From Sphingomonas faeni (GTDB lineage: Bacteria; Pseudomonadota; Alphaproteobacteria; Sphingomonadales; Sphingomonadaceae): 64,000 nt of DNA. Location of the stretch: the NCBI RefSeq assembly GCF_030817315.1, contig NZ_JAUSZF010000001.1, positions 3,553,001-3,617,000 of the forward strand, read 5' to 3'. The notes beneath the pieces are model-generated. The model ran no database searches. It was given only the letters and a program-made list of their open reading frames with translations, and had not been told where the DNA came from. The position numbers and the translations under genes are program-made. Positions within the stretch are counted from its first letter, which is position 1. Each line of letters opens with the position of its first letter. This document shows, piece after piece, positions 8,260 through 20,980 of the stretch.

Positions 8260-10314
8260 ATGACCACGCCCCCCATTGCCGAACAGCGCCCGCACAGCTT
8301 CACCACGCATGGCGTGACGATCGAGGATCCCTATGCGTGGCTGAAGGATCCGAACTATCCGGAGGTCGATGACGCCGACGTGCTTGCGTATCTCGAAGGC
8401 GAAAACGCGTATTTCGAGGAGCAGATGGCGCCGCATACCGCGCTGGTCGACACGATCTACGAAGAGATGAAGGCGCGCATCAAGGAGGATGAATCCTCGG
8501 TGCCGCAGAAGGATGGTGATTGGCTGTACTGGACCGCGTACGAGACCGGCGGGCAGTACAAGAAATGGTGGCGGAAACCTGTTGCGGGCGGTGACGACGA
8601 GCTGTTGCTCGACGAGCCGGCGCTGGCGGAGGGGCATGAGTATTTCCGGCTTGGCGCGTTCTCGATCAGCAATGATGGGCGGTATCTGGCCTACGCGATC
8701 GACGATAATGGGAGCGAGCGGTTCGAGGTTCGGGTCAAGGATCTGAACACCGGCAAGCATCTGCCCGATGTGATTCCGGGGATGCTGAGCGAGATCGTCT
8801 GGACCGCGGACGATGCGGGCTTCCTGTACGGGCTGGCGAACGAGCAGTGGCGGACGGACAATGCGCGGTTCCACCGGTTGGGGACGCCGATCTCCGAGGA
8901 CGTCGTGCTTTTCCATGAGGAGGACGAGGGTTTCCGCGTCGGCGTGGGCGAGACGAGTTCGCGCAAGTGGATCGTGATTGCGACGAGCGACCATGTGACG
9001 AGCGAACTGTATCTGCTGCCTGCGCACGAACCGCTGGCGGTGCCGATCCTCGTTTCGGCGCGGAAGGTGGGCCGCGAATATGATGTGGACGAGCATGACG
9101 GGACGCTGTTCATCCACACCAACGATGTCGATCCGAATTTTAGGCTTTGCACCGCGCTGGTCGAGGAGCCGGATGCTTGGAGCGAACTGATCCCGGCGAG
9201 CCCACATTTCTACATGACCGGGGTGGAGTGCTATCAGGACTTCTTCGTGGTCGACGGGCGCGAGGACGGCTTGGATCAGATTGCTATCCATCGGTACGAG
9301 ACGCCGACCGAGGGCAAGCGGATCGACTTTCCCGAGGCGAGCTATGTCGCGGGGCTGGGCGACAATCCCGAATACGACATGACCGTGCTGCGGCTCGGGT
9401 ATGAGTCGATGGTCACGCCGGGGACGGTGTATGATTACGACGTGGATACCGGCGAGCGGACGATGCTCAAGGTGCAGGAGATCCCGAGCGGCTATGATCC
9501 GGCGAAGTATGCGACCGAGCGGCTGAAGATCACGGCGCGGGATGGAACCGAGATCCCGGTGTCGATCGTGTATCCAGCCGGGTTCGTGCGCGACGGGTCG
9601 GCGCCTTTGTTCCTCTATGCGTATGGGGCGTATGGCTATGCGATCCCGCCAGGGTTCTCGACCGGGCGGATGAGTTTGCTCGATCGCGGGTTTGCGTACG
9701 CGATTGCGCATATCCGGGGCGGCGATGATCTTGGCCAGCAATGGTATCTGGACGGCAAGCTGGAGAAGCGCGCGAACACGTTCAACGATTTCGTCGATGT
9801 GGCGAAGGCGCTGGTTGACGCGCAGTGGACGTCGGCGGGGAAGATCGCGATCGCGGGGCGGTCTGCTGGTGGCGAGCTGATGGGCGCGGTTGTGAATTCC
9901 GATCCTGAGCTTTGGGGGGCGGTGATTGCGGACGTGCCGTTCGTCGACGTGCTGAATACGATGCTCGACGAAAGCCTGCCGCTGACGCCGGGTGAGTGGC
10001 CCGAATGGGGCAATCCGATCGAGGACAAGGCGGCGTTCGAGCTGATCCGGTCCTATTCGCCGTACGATAACGTCAAGGCGCAGGCTTATCCGCCGATGTT
10101 CATTTCTGGCGGGCTGAACGATCCGCGCGTGACCTATTGGGAGCCGGCGAAGTGGGCGGCGAAGCTGCGGTTGATGAAGACCGACGACAACGTGCTGCTG
10201 CTCAAGACCAATATGGGCGCGGGGCATGGCGGCAAGTCGGGGCGGTTCGAATCGTTGCGTGAGAGTGCGGAGGAGCATGCGTTCGTGCTGTGGCAATTAG
10301 GCGTGGCGGGGTGA
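8260..10314 (+). CDS. ptrB: Oligopeptidase B (S9A prolyl oligopeptidase family)
   Basis: 684 residues, standard for oligopeptidase B. The family signature IEDPYAWLKDPNYPEV lies at the N-terminus. A seven-bladed propeller region follows, then the alpha/beta-hydrolase catalytic domain. The Ser is in AGRSAGGELMGAV (about 535), the Asp in GGLNDPRVTYWEPAKW (about 621) and the His in NMGAGHGGKSGR (about 656). It cleaves short peptides after basic residues in the cytoplasm. Its stop codon overlaps the GTG start of the thioesterase gene, so the two are probably co-transcribed. Confidence 0.95.
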   Translation: MTTPPIAEQRPHSFTTHGVTIEDPYAWLKDPNYPEVDDADVLAYLEGENAYFEEQMAPHTALVDTIYEEMKARIKEDESSVPQKDGDWLYWTAYETGGQYKKWWRKPVAGGDDELLLDEPALAEGHEYFRLGAFSISNDGRYLAYAIDDNGSERFEVRVKDLNTGKHLPDVIPGMLSEIVWTADDAGFLYGLANEQWRTDNARFHRLGTPISEDVVLFHEEDEGFRVGVGETSSRKWIVIATSDHVTSELYLLPAHEPLAVPILVSARKVGREYDVDEHDGTLFIHTNDVDPNFRLCTALVEEPDAWSELIPASPHFYMTGVECYQDFFVVDGREDGLDQIAIHRYETPTEGKRIDFPEASYVAGLGDNPEYDMTVLRLGYESMVTPGTVYDYDVDTGERTMLKVQEIPSGYDPAKYATERLKITARDGTEIPVSIVYPAGFVRDGSAPLFLYAYGAYGYAIPPGFSTGRMSLLDRGFAYAIAHIRGGDDLGQQWYLDGKLEKRANTFNDFVDVAKALVDAQWTSAGKIAIAGRSAGGELMGAVVNSDPELWGAVIADVPFVDVLNTMLDESLPLTPGEWPEWGNPIEDKAAFELIRSYSPYDNVKAQAYPPMFISGGLNDPRVTYWEPAKWAAKLRLMKTDDNVLLLKTNMGAGHGGKSGRFESLRESAEEHAFVLWQLGVAG

Positions 10315-10703
10315 GCCGGTTCACGCTCTCGATCACTGCGCAGGACGCGGATATCGACGAGCTTGGGCATGTGAACAATGCGGTCTGGGTGCAGTGGATC
10401 CAGCGGATCGCCACCGCGCATTGGGAGGCTGTGGCGCCGGTGGAGCACAAGCTGGCGTATGTGTGGGTCGTGACGCGGCATGAGATCGATTACCGCGGAA
10501 GTGTGTTCGCCGGGGAGACCGTCGTCGGCGAGACCTGGGTCGAGGGGGCGCCGAAGGGGGCTCGGTTCGATCGGCATGTTCGGTTTGTTGGCGATGATGG
10601 GAAGGTTAAGCTGGAGGCGGTGACGACCTGGGCTTTGCTCGACCGCGGGACGGGGCGGTTGATGCGGGTGCGCGAGGATGTCGCGGCGCCATTTTATTCG
10701 TAA
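10311..10703 (+). CDS. Acyl-CoA thioesterase, hotdog (4HBT) family
   Basis: 130 residues with a hotdog fold. Asp and Asn in ITAQDADIDELGHVNNAVWV mark the YbgC/4HBT active site, and EIDYRGSVFAGETVVGET is the matching central strand pair. It hydrolyses acyl-CoA or acyl-ACP thioesters; substrate unknown. I chose GTG at 10311 because it overlaps the ptrB stop (GTGA), a common coupling arrangement, whereas the earlier in-frame start at 10290 would lie inside ptrB. A REP-like hairpin after the gene may end transcription. Confidence 0.85.
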   Translation: MSRFTLSITAQDADIDELGHVNNAVWVQWIQRIATAHWEAVAPVEHKLAYVWVVTRHEIDYRGSVFAGETVVGETWVEGAPKGARFDRHVRFVGDDGKVKLEAVTTWALLDRGTGRLMRVREDVAAPFYS

Positions 10704-10704
10704 T

Positions 10705-10811
10705 TCCCCTCCCGCTTGCGGGAGGGGTTAGGGGAGGGCGCGACGTACGTACTGGCGTCCGGTTGGTGGGGCACGCCCCTCCCCCGACCTCTCCCGCAGG
10801 CGGGAGGGGAG
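10705..10811. repeat. REP-doublet between convergent genes, possible bidirectional terminator
   Basis: CCCCTCCCGCTTGCGGGAGGGG at the left pairs with itself and, across a 60-base spacer, with CTCTCCCGCAGGCGGGAGGGG at the right. It fills the whole gap between the convergent thioesterase and ppc genes, a usual place for such hairpins to act as terminators. Confidence 0.65.
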
Positions 10812-10816
10812 TTTTG

Positions 10817-13549
<2,733 letters not shown>

Positions 13550-13582
13550 GCGGGGGAGACGCCGTGCGAAACATAATTTCGC

Positions 13583-13960
13583 TTATTGGCGCTTCCGCGA
13601 CTCAGCACGCTCTTCCGATGTGACGGTACCGTCGCGGTTGAGGTCCATCCTGTCGAACCAGGCAAGCGTGCCCTCGCTCCATTCGATCGCGGTGATGACG
13701 CCGTCCTTGTTGCGGTCGAACGCCTTGATCCGGGCGTTGGGCGCAGGGAGCTCGTCCTTCGTAACGCGGTCGTCGGCGTTGCGATCTAGTGTACGGAAAC
13801 GGCGTTCCATGCTGGCGCCGAAATCCAGCCGCGACGTCACCGAGGGCGGGACGAAACCGACTGCGTTGGCGTCAGCCTGCGCGCGCTGCTCGTCCTTGTT
13901 ACCGCATGCGGACACTAGAATTCCCGACACGGCCAGTGCCGCTACCAGCTTTACCTGCAT
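13583..13960 (-). CDS. EF-hand lipoprotein
   Basis: 125 residues with a lipoprotein signal peptide (MQVKLVAALAVSGILVSACG, lipobox Cys at about 19), so periplasmic or outer-membrane anchored. Three EF-hand-like loops follow: DRNADDRVTKDE, DRNKDGVITAIE and DLNRDGTVTSEE, each with Asp at positions 1 and 3 and Glu at 12. Calcium binding is therefore likely. The start was set at the Met before the signal peptide; an upstream in-frame Met at 14005 would spoil it. Partner unknown. It sits downstream of the HNH gene on the same strand, 25 bases away, and may share its transcript. Confidence 0.8.
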   Translation of the reverse strand: MQVKLVAALAVSGILVSACGNKDEQRAQADANAVGFVPPSVTSRLDFGASMERRFRTLDRNADDRVTKDELPAPNARIKAFDRNKDGVITAIEWSEGTLAWFDRMDLNRDGTVTSEERAESRKRQ

Positions 13961-13985
13961 AAAATCTCCCGTCGTTTCGACGCCG

Positions 13986-14522
13986 TCAGGCCTCGAGCTC
14001 GACATCCCAATAGAGCCAGTCGTGCCATGTGTCGTGCAGGTAGTTGGGCGGGAAGCTGCGGCCGTGTTCCTGGAGATGCCAATTGGTCGGGCGGATCGGC
14101 TCTAGGTGGAGCGGCATCGCTGCCTGTTTCGGTGTGCGTCCGCCTTTCTTGAGGTTGCAGGGCGAGCAGGCGGTAACGACGTTCTCCCATGTGGTACGAC
14201 CGCCTTGCGCGCGGGGGACGACATGGTCGAAGGTGAGATCGCGCAGCTTGCCGCAATATTGGCAGGTGAAGCGGTCGCGCAGGAACAGGTTGAAACGGGT
14301 GAAGGCGGGAAATTGCGAGGGTCGGACGAACTGCTTCAGCGCGATCACCGAGGGCAGTTTCAGCGCGAAATTGGCGCTGCGGACTTCGCGCTCATAGGTG
14401 GCGACGATGTCGACACGATCGAGGAACACAGCCTTGACCGCGGTTTGCCACGGCCAGACGCTGAGCGGATAGTAAGAAAGCGGCGTATAATCGGCATTCA
14501 GCACGAAGCGCCGGACAACCAT
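13986..14522 (-). CDS. HNH endonuclease family protein
   Basis: 178 residues. The HNH motif is complete: RFTCQYCGKLRDLTFDHVVP, then RAQGGRTTWENVVTACSPCN. The paired CxxC zinc ligands and the DHV/N core are typical. The N-terminal VLNADYTPLSYYPLSVWPWQ is the conserved opening of a chromosomal HNH family widespread in alphaproteobacteria and other bacteria. Its cellular role is not established, and it is not a restriction enzyme with a partner here. It is divergent from gluQ. Confidence 0.85.
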   Translation of the reverse strand: MVVRRFVLNADYTPLSYYPLSVWPWQTAVKAVFLDRVDIVATYEREVRSANFALKLPSVIALKQFVRPSQFPAFTRFNLFLRDRFTCQYCGKLRDLTFDHVVPRAQGGRTTWENVVTACSPCNLKKGGRTPKQAAMPLHLEPIRPTNWHLQEHGRSFPPNYLHDTWHDWLYWDVELEA

Positions 14523-14645
14523 CCGGGTGGCGTATCAGGTCGGGGTGAAACACGGCTCCTCCCACTCAGGCTTCGCTGGCCGCGCTATGGACGACAGCGA
14601 TGACAACGACATGACAGCACGGCGCGTATCGTCAGGTCAAGCGCG

Positions 14646-15503
14646 GTGAGCGGCGAGACGGTTGTTACACGGTTCGCGCCGAGCCCGACCGGGCGGTTGC
14701 ATCTCGGGCATGCGGTATCGGCGATCCGCGCGCATGACTTTGCGCGTGAGCGGGGCGGACGGTTCGTGCTGCGGATCGAGGATATCGACGGGACGAGGAG
14801 CCGGCCCGAGTTCGTCGCGGGAATCCTCGAGGATCTGGCGTGGCTCGGGTTGCGGTGGGACGCGCTGGCGTTTCAGTCGGAGCGGCTGGCAACATATGAA
14901 GCGGCGCTCGATCGGTTGAAAGCGCGCGGGCTGGTCTATCCGTGTTTCTGTACGCGGGCGGAGATCGCGGCGAGTGCGTCTGCGCCCCAAGGGGACGTCG
15001 GGCCGGCGTATCCGGGGACGTGTCGAGGGCTGTCGGCGGCGGAGATTGCGTCGCGGACCGGGGCGTGCTGCTGGCGGCTGGATATGCCCAAGGCTCTTGC
15101 GGAAACCGGTGCGCTGACGTGGCATGATGCGGCGGCGGGGTGGATCGTGGCCGATCCTCTGGCGCAGGGGGATGTGGTGCTGGCGCGGAAGGATGCGCCG
15201 GCGAGCTATCATCTGGCAGTGACGCTGGACGATGCCGCACAGGGGGTAACCGATGTCGTGCGGGGGGTGGATCTGTTCGCGGCGACGGATGTGCACCGGG
15301 TGTTGCAGGCTTTGCTGGAGTTGCCGGTGCCTTCGTATCATCATCATCCATTGGTGGTGGATGCGGCGGGGCGGCGGTTGGCGAAGCGCGATGGGGCGTT
15401 GTCGCTGGCGGAGATGCGGGCGGGTGGAGAGGATGGGGCGACACTGGCGGCCCGGTTGCGGCGGGGGATCGGCTCGCGATTTCCAGGTGAGGACCTGAGC
15501 TAA
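14646..15503 (+). CDS. gluQ: Glutamyl-queuosine tRNA(Asp) synthetase
   Basis: 285 residues, the length of GluQ-RS rather than a full GluRS, because the anticodon-binding domain is missing. The class I HIGH motif appears as FAPSPTGRLHLGHAVSA. The KMSKS-like loop is AKRDGALSL, close to the variant seen in this family. A Cys-rich zinc site reads YPCFCTRAEI with a second Cys in YPGTCRG. It glutamylates queuosine in the anticodon of tRNA-Asp. GTG start. The gene is divergent from the HNH gene and has no clear operon partner. Confidence 0.93.
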   Translation: MSGETVVTRFAPSPTGRLHLGHAVSAIRAHDFARERGGRFVLRIEDIDGTRSRPEFVAGILEDLAWLGLRWDALAFQSERLATYEAALDRLKARGLVYPCFCTRAEIAASASAPQGDVGPAYPGTCRGLSAAEIASRTGACCWRLDMPKALAETGALTWHDAAAGWIVADPLAQGDVVLARKDAPASYHLAVTLDDAAQGVTDVVRGVDLFAATDVHRVLQALLELPVPSYHHHPLVVDAAGRRLAKRDGALSLAEMRAGGEDGATLAARLRRGIGSRFPGEDLS

Positions 15504-15565
15504 GGTGGTGCGAATATCCTCCGGCCACGGTGGCCTTAACGGCTCGCAATCTGCACTTGCTTGTT

Positions 15566-15752
15566 CTCCCGAGAAGGCGGGAGCCCAGACTGGGTCCCCG
15601 CCTTCGCGGGGAAACAACGAGGGAGGTGTGACGCCCTTAAAATGCCACCACCCCGGCGGAGGCCGGGGCCCAATTGGGGGACGATGCTGGCGTGACGCAT
15701 CGCTTCGTTACCTCGGCTTTCCCAATTGGGCCCCGGCCTCCGCCGGGGTGGT
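15566..15752. repeat. REP-like hairpins, one single and one doublet
   Basis: A single hairpin (GTCCCCGCCTTCGCGGGGA) lies at 15566-15616. A long inverted pair follows at 15646-15752: CCACCACCCCGGCGGAGGCC with flank, facing its near-exact reverse complement GGCCTCCGCCGGGGTGGTG across a 40-base loop. The doublet matches the one at 8025-8123 in arms and much of the loop. The remaining bases to 15918 show no gene. Confidence 0.8.
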
Positions 15753-15918
15753 GTTCGTCCCGCGCGGTGTTTGTCCTGGGTGGTGTTTCTCTTGGGTGGC
15801 GGTGATTTTGCCTTTGACGAGGCGCGGCAGTCCGCAACATTGCTTATCGGCAACATGGGTCATTTTCGGCTTCGGGTACGCCATTGCTACCCCGCCGGTG
15901 CGCGCTTACATTCGGGTC

Positions 15919-16149
15919 ATGAACACATTCCTCGTCATCCTCCTGATCGCGGCGATGATCGCGACCGTCGTGGCTCTGGTGCGGGGCGTCGTGTCGTTCC
16001 TGCAGGAGGGCAGCGCGCAGGTGCGCGATGGGAACGGGCCGAGTGCCGCGTCGCTGAAATCGAATCGGATGATGCAGCAGCGTATCTTCTTCCAGGCGCT
16101 GGCGATCCTGATGGTCGTCGTCATCCTGTTCGCGGCGGGGCGGACGTAA
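15919..16149 (+). CDS. Twin-transmembrane protein (HIG1-like)
   Basis: 76 residues with two hydrophobic helices, about 3-27 (TFLVILLIAAMIATVVALV) and 56-72 (FQALAILMVVVILFAA), joined by a polar loop ending LKSNRMMQQRIFFQ. The Met-Gln rich turn before the second helix is characteristic of the HIG1/twin-TM family common in alphaproteobacteria, which is associated with respiratory complexes. The start was chosen at the Met directly before the first helix; the frame is open further upstream but through repeat DNA. It is probably followed in the same direction by the cobalamin adenosyltransferase gene. Confidence 0.75.
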   Translation: MNTFLVILLIAAMIATVVALVRGVVSFLQEGSAQVRDGNGPSAASLKSNRMMQQRIFFQALAILMVVVILFAAGRT

Positions 16150-16188
16150 GCGGGTTTGTAGTTGGGGCTATTTCGCTCGCAACTTGCG

Positions 16189-16270
16189 TCGTTCCAGCGG
16201 ACGCTGGGATCTCACCGGTTGGCGGATGTCGCGAGCCACGAGGGATACCCCAGCTTTCGCTGGGGTGACG
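16189..16270. repeat. REP-like inverted pair
   Basis: GTCGTTCCAGCGGACGCTGG at the left faces ACCCCAGCTTTCGCTGGGGT near 16251-16270. Each arm is also self-complementary. It belongs to the same loose class as the hairpins at 29180-29275. Confidence 0.5.
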
Positions 16271-16342
16271 GGATTTGGTCGCTGGGGCGGGGGTTTATTG
16301 GCACGGCGAGGGGGCTTTACTGCGCTTCAACCTGGAACATTC

Positions 16343-16936
16343 ATGGTCAAGCTGAACAAGATTTATACGCGGACCGGCGACGACGGAACGACCGGCCTGG
16401 TCGATGGATCGCGCGTGTCGAAGTCGAGCGCGCTGATGCAGGCGATCGGCGATGTCGACGAGGCGAACTCGGCGATCGGGCTTGCGGTGATCGCGCTTGG
16501 CGATCAGCCGCTGGCGGCGGCGCTGACCCGGATCCAGAACGACCTGTTCGATCTCGGCGCGGACCTGGCCACACCCGCGGGCGCGGACGAAGCCGGCGCG
16601 GACGATTTCACGCCGTCGGAGATGGTGTTGCGGATCGTGCCATCGCAGGTCGAGCGGCTGGAGCGCGAGATCGACGCGATGAATGCGCACCTCGCCCCGT
16701 TGCGGAGTTTCATCCTGCCGGGTGGTTCCGCCGAAGCCGCCGCGCTGCATCTGGCGCGCGCGATCAGCCGGCGGGCGGAGCGATCCGCAGTCGGCGCGAG
16801 CGAGACGCAGCGGCTTAATCCGGCCGCATTAGCGTATGTTAACCGGTTATCGGATTTCCTGTTCGTGGCGTCGCGGGCGGTGAACCAAAACGGGGCCGGC
16901 GACGTTCTATGGCGACCGGGGGCTACGCGCGACTAG
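16343..16936 (+). CDS. ATP:cob(I)alamin adenosyltransferase, PduO type
   Basis: 197 residues. The N-terminal ATP loop KIYTRTGDDGTTGLVDGSRV is the PduO hallmark. The helical bundle motifs FILPGGSAEAAALHLARAIS, RRAER and YVNRLSDFLFVASRAVN follow in order. It makes adenosylcobalamin from ATP and cob(I)alamin in the cytoplasm. The start was set at the Met immediately before VKLNKIYTRTG, which fits family length; the frame upstream runs through a repeat. No cobalamin biosynthesis genes are nearby, so it may serve salvage. Confidence 0.93.
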   Translation: MVKLNKIYTRTGDDGTTGLVDGSRVSKSSALMQAIGDVDEANSAIGLAVIALGDQPLAAALTRIQNDLFDLGADLATPAGADEAGADDFTPSEMVLRIVPSQVERLEREIDAMNAHLAPLRSFILPGGSAEAAALHLARAISRRAERSAVGASETQRLNPAALAYVNRLSDFLFVASRAVNQNGAGDVLWRPGATRD

Positions 16937-16997
16937 GCGCGTATCGTCGCTCGCGTTCCAACGTCGCATCGGTCGACGTAGAACTGAGGAGAGATCG

Positions 16998-18269
16998 ATG
17001 CCGAGTCCCGTCCGTCCCGATCGCGCCACGGCGCCGGAGACCTCCCATCTAGCCGAGCGGTTTGCCGCGGTTCGCGATTTGACGCTCGCACTTGCCGCGC
17101 CGCTATCGGATGCCGATGCGACGGTGCAGTCGATGGCCGACGCATCGCCGACCAAATGGCACATGGCGCACACGACGTGGTTCTTCGAGACGTTCGTCCT
17201 GCGCGATCATGTCGCAGGCTATGCGCTGCACGACGAGCGGTTCCCGTTCCTGTTCAACAGCTATTACGAGGCCGAGGGGCGGCGCCACGCACGTGACCGG
17301 CGCGGCATGGTGACCCGGCCTTCGTTGGACGAGGTGCGGGCGTACCGCGCGCATGTCGACGCGGCGATGCTCGATGCGCTGCCGGGCTTGTCGAAGGATG
17401 CGCAGACGCTCGTAGCGCTCGGTTGCCATCACGAGGAGCAGCACCAGGAATTGTTGGTGACCGACATTCTCCACATGTTTTCGGAAAACCCGCTGGAACC
17501 CGCGATGTGGCCTGCAGCACGGAAGGTGCCGGTCGAAATGCCAGCGCCAATCGGCTGGGTTTCGCATGAGGGCGGGATTGTCGAAGTCGGGCATTATGGC
17601 GATGGATTCGCGTTTGATTGCGAAGGACCGCGTCACGCCGCGTTGCTCGCACCGCATGCGATCGCCGACCGGACCGTAACGAACGGTGAATGGGCCGCGT
17701 TCATCGCTGACGGCGGCTATACCGAGGCGCGGCATTGGCTGGCGGATGGTTGGGCGTGGGTAAAGGCCGAAGGCATCGTCGCGCCGCTGTATTGGGAACA
17801 AGGCGAGGCGGGCTGGACCCGGTTCGGACTCGACGGGCGGCGCGCGATCGATCCGGCGGCGCCGGTGACGCATGTGAGCTTTTTCGAGGCTGATGCGTAT
17901 GCAAGCTGGGCCGGCGCGCGGTTGCCGACCGAGTTCGAATGGGAAGCCGCCGCGGCCTCATACGGCGCGAACGGCGGCAACCAGATGGACTTGGCGGGGC
18001 CAGTCGAAGCCCCGGCCGGCGGCAAATGGTCCGGCGTTCTTCGGCGATGTCTGGGAATGGACCGGCAGTGCGTACCGGCCTTATCCGAAGTTCGCGACTG
18101 TGGGGGGGGCTGTTGAGGAATATAATGGTAAGTTCATGAGTTCGCAGTTTGTTTTGCGGGGCGGGAGCTGTGCCACGCCGCGGGGGCATGTTCGGGCGAG
18201 TTACCGGAATTTCTTCTATCCACACCAGCGGTGGCAGTTCACCGGCGTGCGCCTTGCGAAAGACCTTTG

Positions 18270-18270
<1 letters not shown>
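16998..18270 (+). pseudogene. egtB: Ergothioneine sulfoxide synthase EgtB, one frameshift
   Basis: The DinB-like N-terminal domain carries the iron ligands in KWHMAHTTWFFETFVL and GCHHEEQHQELL. The FGE-sulfatase domain follows with [11 protein letters not shown]. The frame then fails near 18024-18026: dropping one A from GGCAAATGG restores [20 protein letters not shown], and the rest reads normally to [20 protein letters not shown] and RLAKDL, stop 18268-18270. The complete protein would be about 423 residues, normal for EgtB. It joins hercynine and a thiol with oxygen. The stop overlaps the egtD start by one base, so the two form an operon. Without correction, translation ends at 18116 and lacks the C-terminus. 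Confidence 0.85.
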
Positions 18271-19247
<977 letters not shown>

Positions 19248-19255
19248 GTATCGCG

Positions 19256-20443
19256 CTACGAACTGTCCGCGCATTCGCCCGGCGCGGACGGGGTTGCGGG
19301 GTTTCTGACTACCTCGACGATGCGAGGACATGGCGCCCCGCCTCCGCTGGAACGCCTAACTACGAGAGTTATCAGCGCTCCACATCCTTGGCTTGTAGAC
19401 GTCACCGATAACTTATCGCACGCCGGGCTGCGAAAAGGATGTCCTTCATCATTGGTGCGGGACCTAGTCGGGGTGTTTTCCAGCCGATGTACCAGCCTTC
19501 GACCAAATTTCTTCGTCAGCGCTTTCAAGGCAGTTGCCTTGTCGGCGTCTCCGTATGCCATTGCCCGGCGCGAGTATAAGGTGGCAACTTTGTGGTATAG
19601 GTCCGCTATCGAAGCTGCCTGCTTCACGTCGAAACGCGGATCGGTCGTATCGAGCGTTTCCGTGATGCGCTGCAGTGCCGAAGACCGCGCCACGGCGGCG
19701 TTGCTCCTGCGCGAGAACTCGGACAGACCGTTCCCTGCCTGGCTCGTGAGATGTCGTCTTTCACTCGCCTTGTCCAAGCCGAAGACGTTTTCGGAATGCT
19801 GCCGATAATATGCCAGTTTCTCATCCAGGAACTTCGTCGCGCCAAGACTGGTCGCAAGGAAATACATCCACTGGTCATGTGCCATCGGCGCATGCGACGC
19901 GGAATTATGGTCTATCGTTCCCTCGCGTAACGACGAGAAGTGGTTCAGCGACGATCTGAAGACCTGGGTGAAGCCTCGCGGGCACCCCCATAGCCGTCGC
20001 ATCATGTTCGATTGAACCGGGTTGCGCTCGAGGCGTTCGTTGCCGATCGAGTCGGCCTCGACGGGCTCCCCCCGCATGATGAACGCGTCGTGGTGACACA
20101 GCAGGATGCTCGGATCGTCGAATACCGCAATACATCGCTCGATCTTGTCGGCCGCCCAGATGTCGTCCTGGTCGCAGAATGAAATCAGGTCCGAGGTGCA
20201 CAAGGACGCGGCCTTCATGAAATTCGCGCCGTAACCCAACCGTGCTTCATTCTTATGAAGATGAACATCGAGGCTGGATCGGTTCTTGAATTCGACGAGA
20301 ATGTCCCACGTGCCGTCGGACGACATGTCGTCGGTGATGACTATTTCATCGGGCAATCTGGTTTGAGACTCGATGCTTGCGAGCTGTTCCCCAAGGTGCT
20401 TCGCACCATTGTAGGTCGCCATTGCAACGGAAATAGTCCTCAT
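19256..20443 (-). CDS. Family 2 glycosyltransferase
   Basis: 395 residues, GT-A fold. SVAMATYNGAKHLGEQLASI begins the nucleotide-sugar domain, followed by EIVITDDMSSDGTWDIL and the metal-binding DQDDIWAADKIE. A helical acceptor part follows (APMAHDQWMYFLATSLGA, YYRQHSENVFG). It resembles rhamnosyl- or other O-antigen-type transferases; sugar unknown. The last 75-80 residues (after RRLVHRLENTP) are Pro/Ser/Cys-rich and unlike the rest, so the natural C-terminus has probably been replaced or frame-shifted. The gene uses AT-richer codons than its neighbours, stands alone and converges on egtD, all pointing to transfer. Confidence 0.85.
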   Translation of the reverse strand: MRTISVAMATYNGAKHLGEQLASIESQTRLPDEIVITDDMSSDGTWDILVEFKNRSSLDVHLHKNEARLGYGANFMKAASLCTSDLISFCDQDDIWAADKIERCIAVFDDPSILLCHHDAFIMRGEPVEADSIGNERLERNPVQSNMMRRLWGCPRGFTQVFRSSLNHFSSLREGTIDHNSASHAPMAHDQWMYFLATSLGATKFLDEKLAYYRQHSENVFGLDKASERRHLTSQAGNGLSEFSRRSNAAVARSSALQRITETLDTTDPRFDVKQAASIADLYHKVATLYSRRAMAYGDADKATALKALTKKFGRRLVHRLENTPTRSRTNDEGHPFRSPACDKLSVTSTSQGCGALITLVVRRSSGGGAPCPRIVEVVRNPATPSAPGECADSS

Positions 20444-20812
20444 CCCTGGCTCTCTCGATTTGATTTATATTCGAACGGCCGACTGCGATCAGGGGTTTCG
20501 ATCCATTGCCCCGTTGCTTGCCAGTATGGCGAACCCGACTACCGAGCAGCGTTAGAGGGGCGGGCGGATCATGGCACCTGCTGACGACGCAATCTTGTCC
20601 CGAACCTGACCGAACGACCGGATTTAGGCAAGTCGCCGTCGCACCAAACGTCTGCGTTTAAACCTTTGAGGACCAAGCCTAATGCGTCGCTGGCGCATTC
20701 GGGGCGAGGCGCGAAGCCGGTGGACGGGGTGGGGGTCGTCCGCCGATCGAGACGCGACGCTCGGGTAATCCCATCGTCGCCATCAACTGCGAACCATATC
20801 GGTTAAAAGCGC
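20444..20812. other. Gap upstream of the GTA cluster
   Basis: About 370 bases between the glycosyltransferase start and the GTA promoter. I see no gene or RNA in it. The AT-rich stretch TTGATTTATATTCGA near 20457-20471 may belong to the glycosyltransferase promoter. Confidence 0.4.
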
Positions 20813-20841
20813 TTGACATCGTCACGCTCGTTTGGTACATA
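20813..20841 (+). promoter_or_regulatory. Strong promoter-like sequence ahead of the GTA cluster
   Basis: TTGACA (20813-20818) and TACATA (20836-20841) are 17 bases apart. The first GTA gene starts 140 bases further on. Within the leader, GTCGCCGGCCTTTTTGC near 20920-20937 resembles a short stem followed by a T run. The promoter could drive either a short RNA or, by read-through, the packaging operon. Confidence 0.6.
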
Positions 20842-20980
20842 ACAGGAACGCTGAAGAATTGTAGGTCGGGCTGACGGCTTGGCCGGGAAGGTCGGGACGG
20901 TCGGGGTGAGAGCCTCGGGGGTCGCCGGCCTTTTTGCGTTCTGCGGTTGGATCGGGCGGTTCGGGAAGTGGGGGCTCAGC

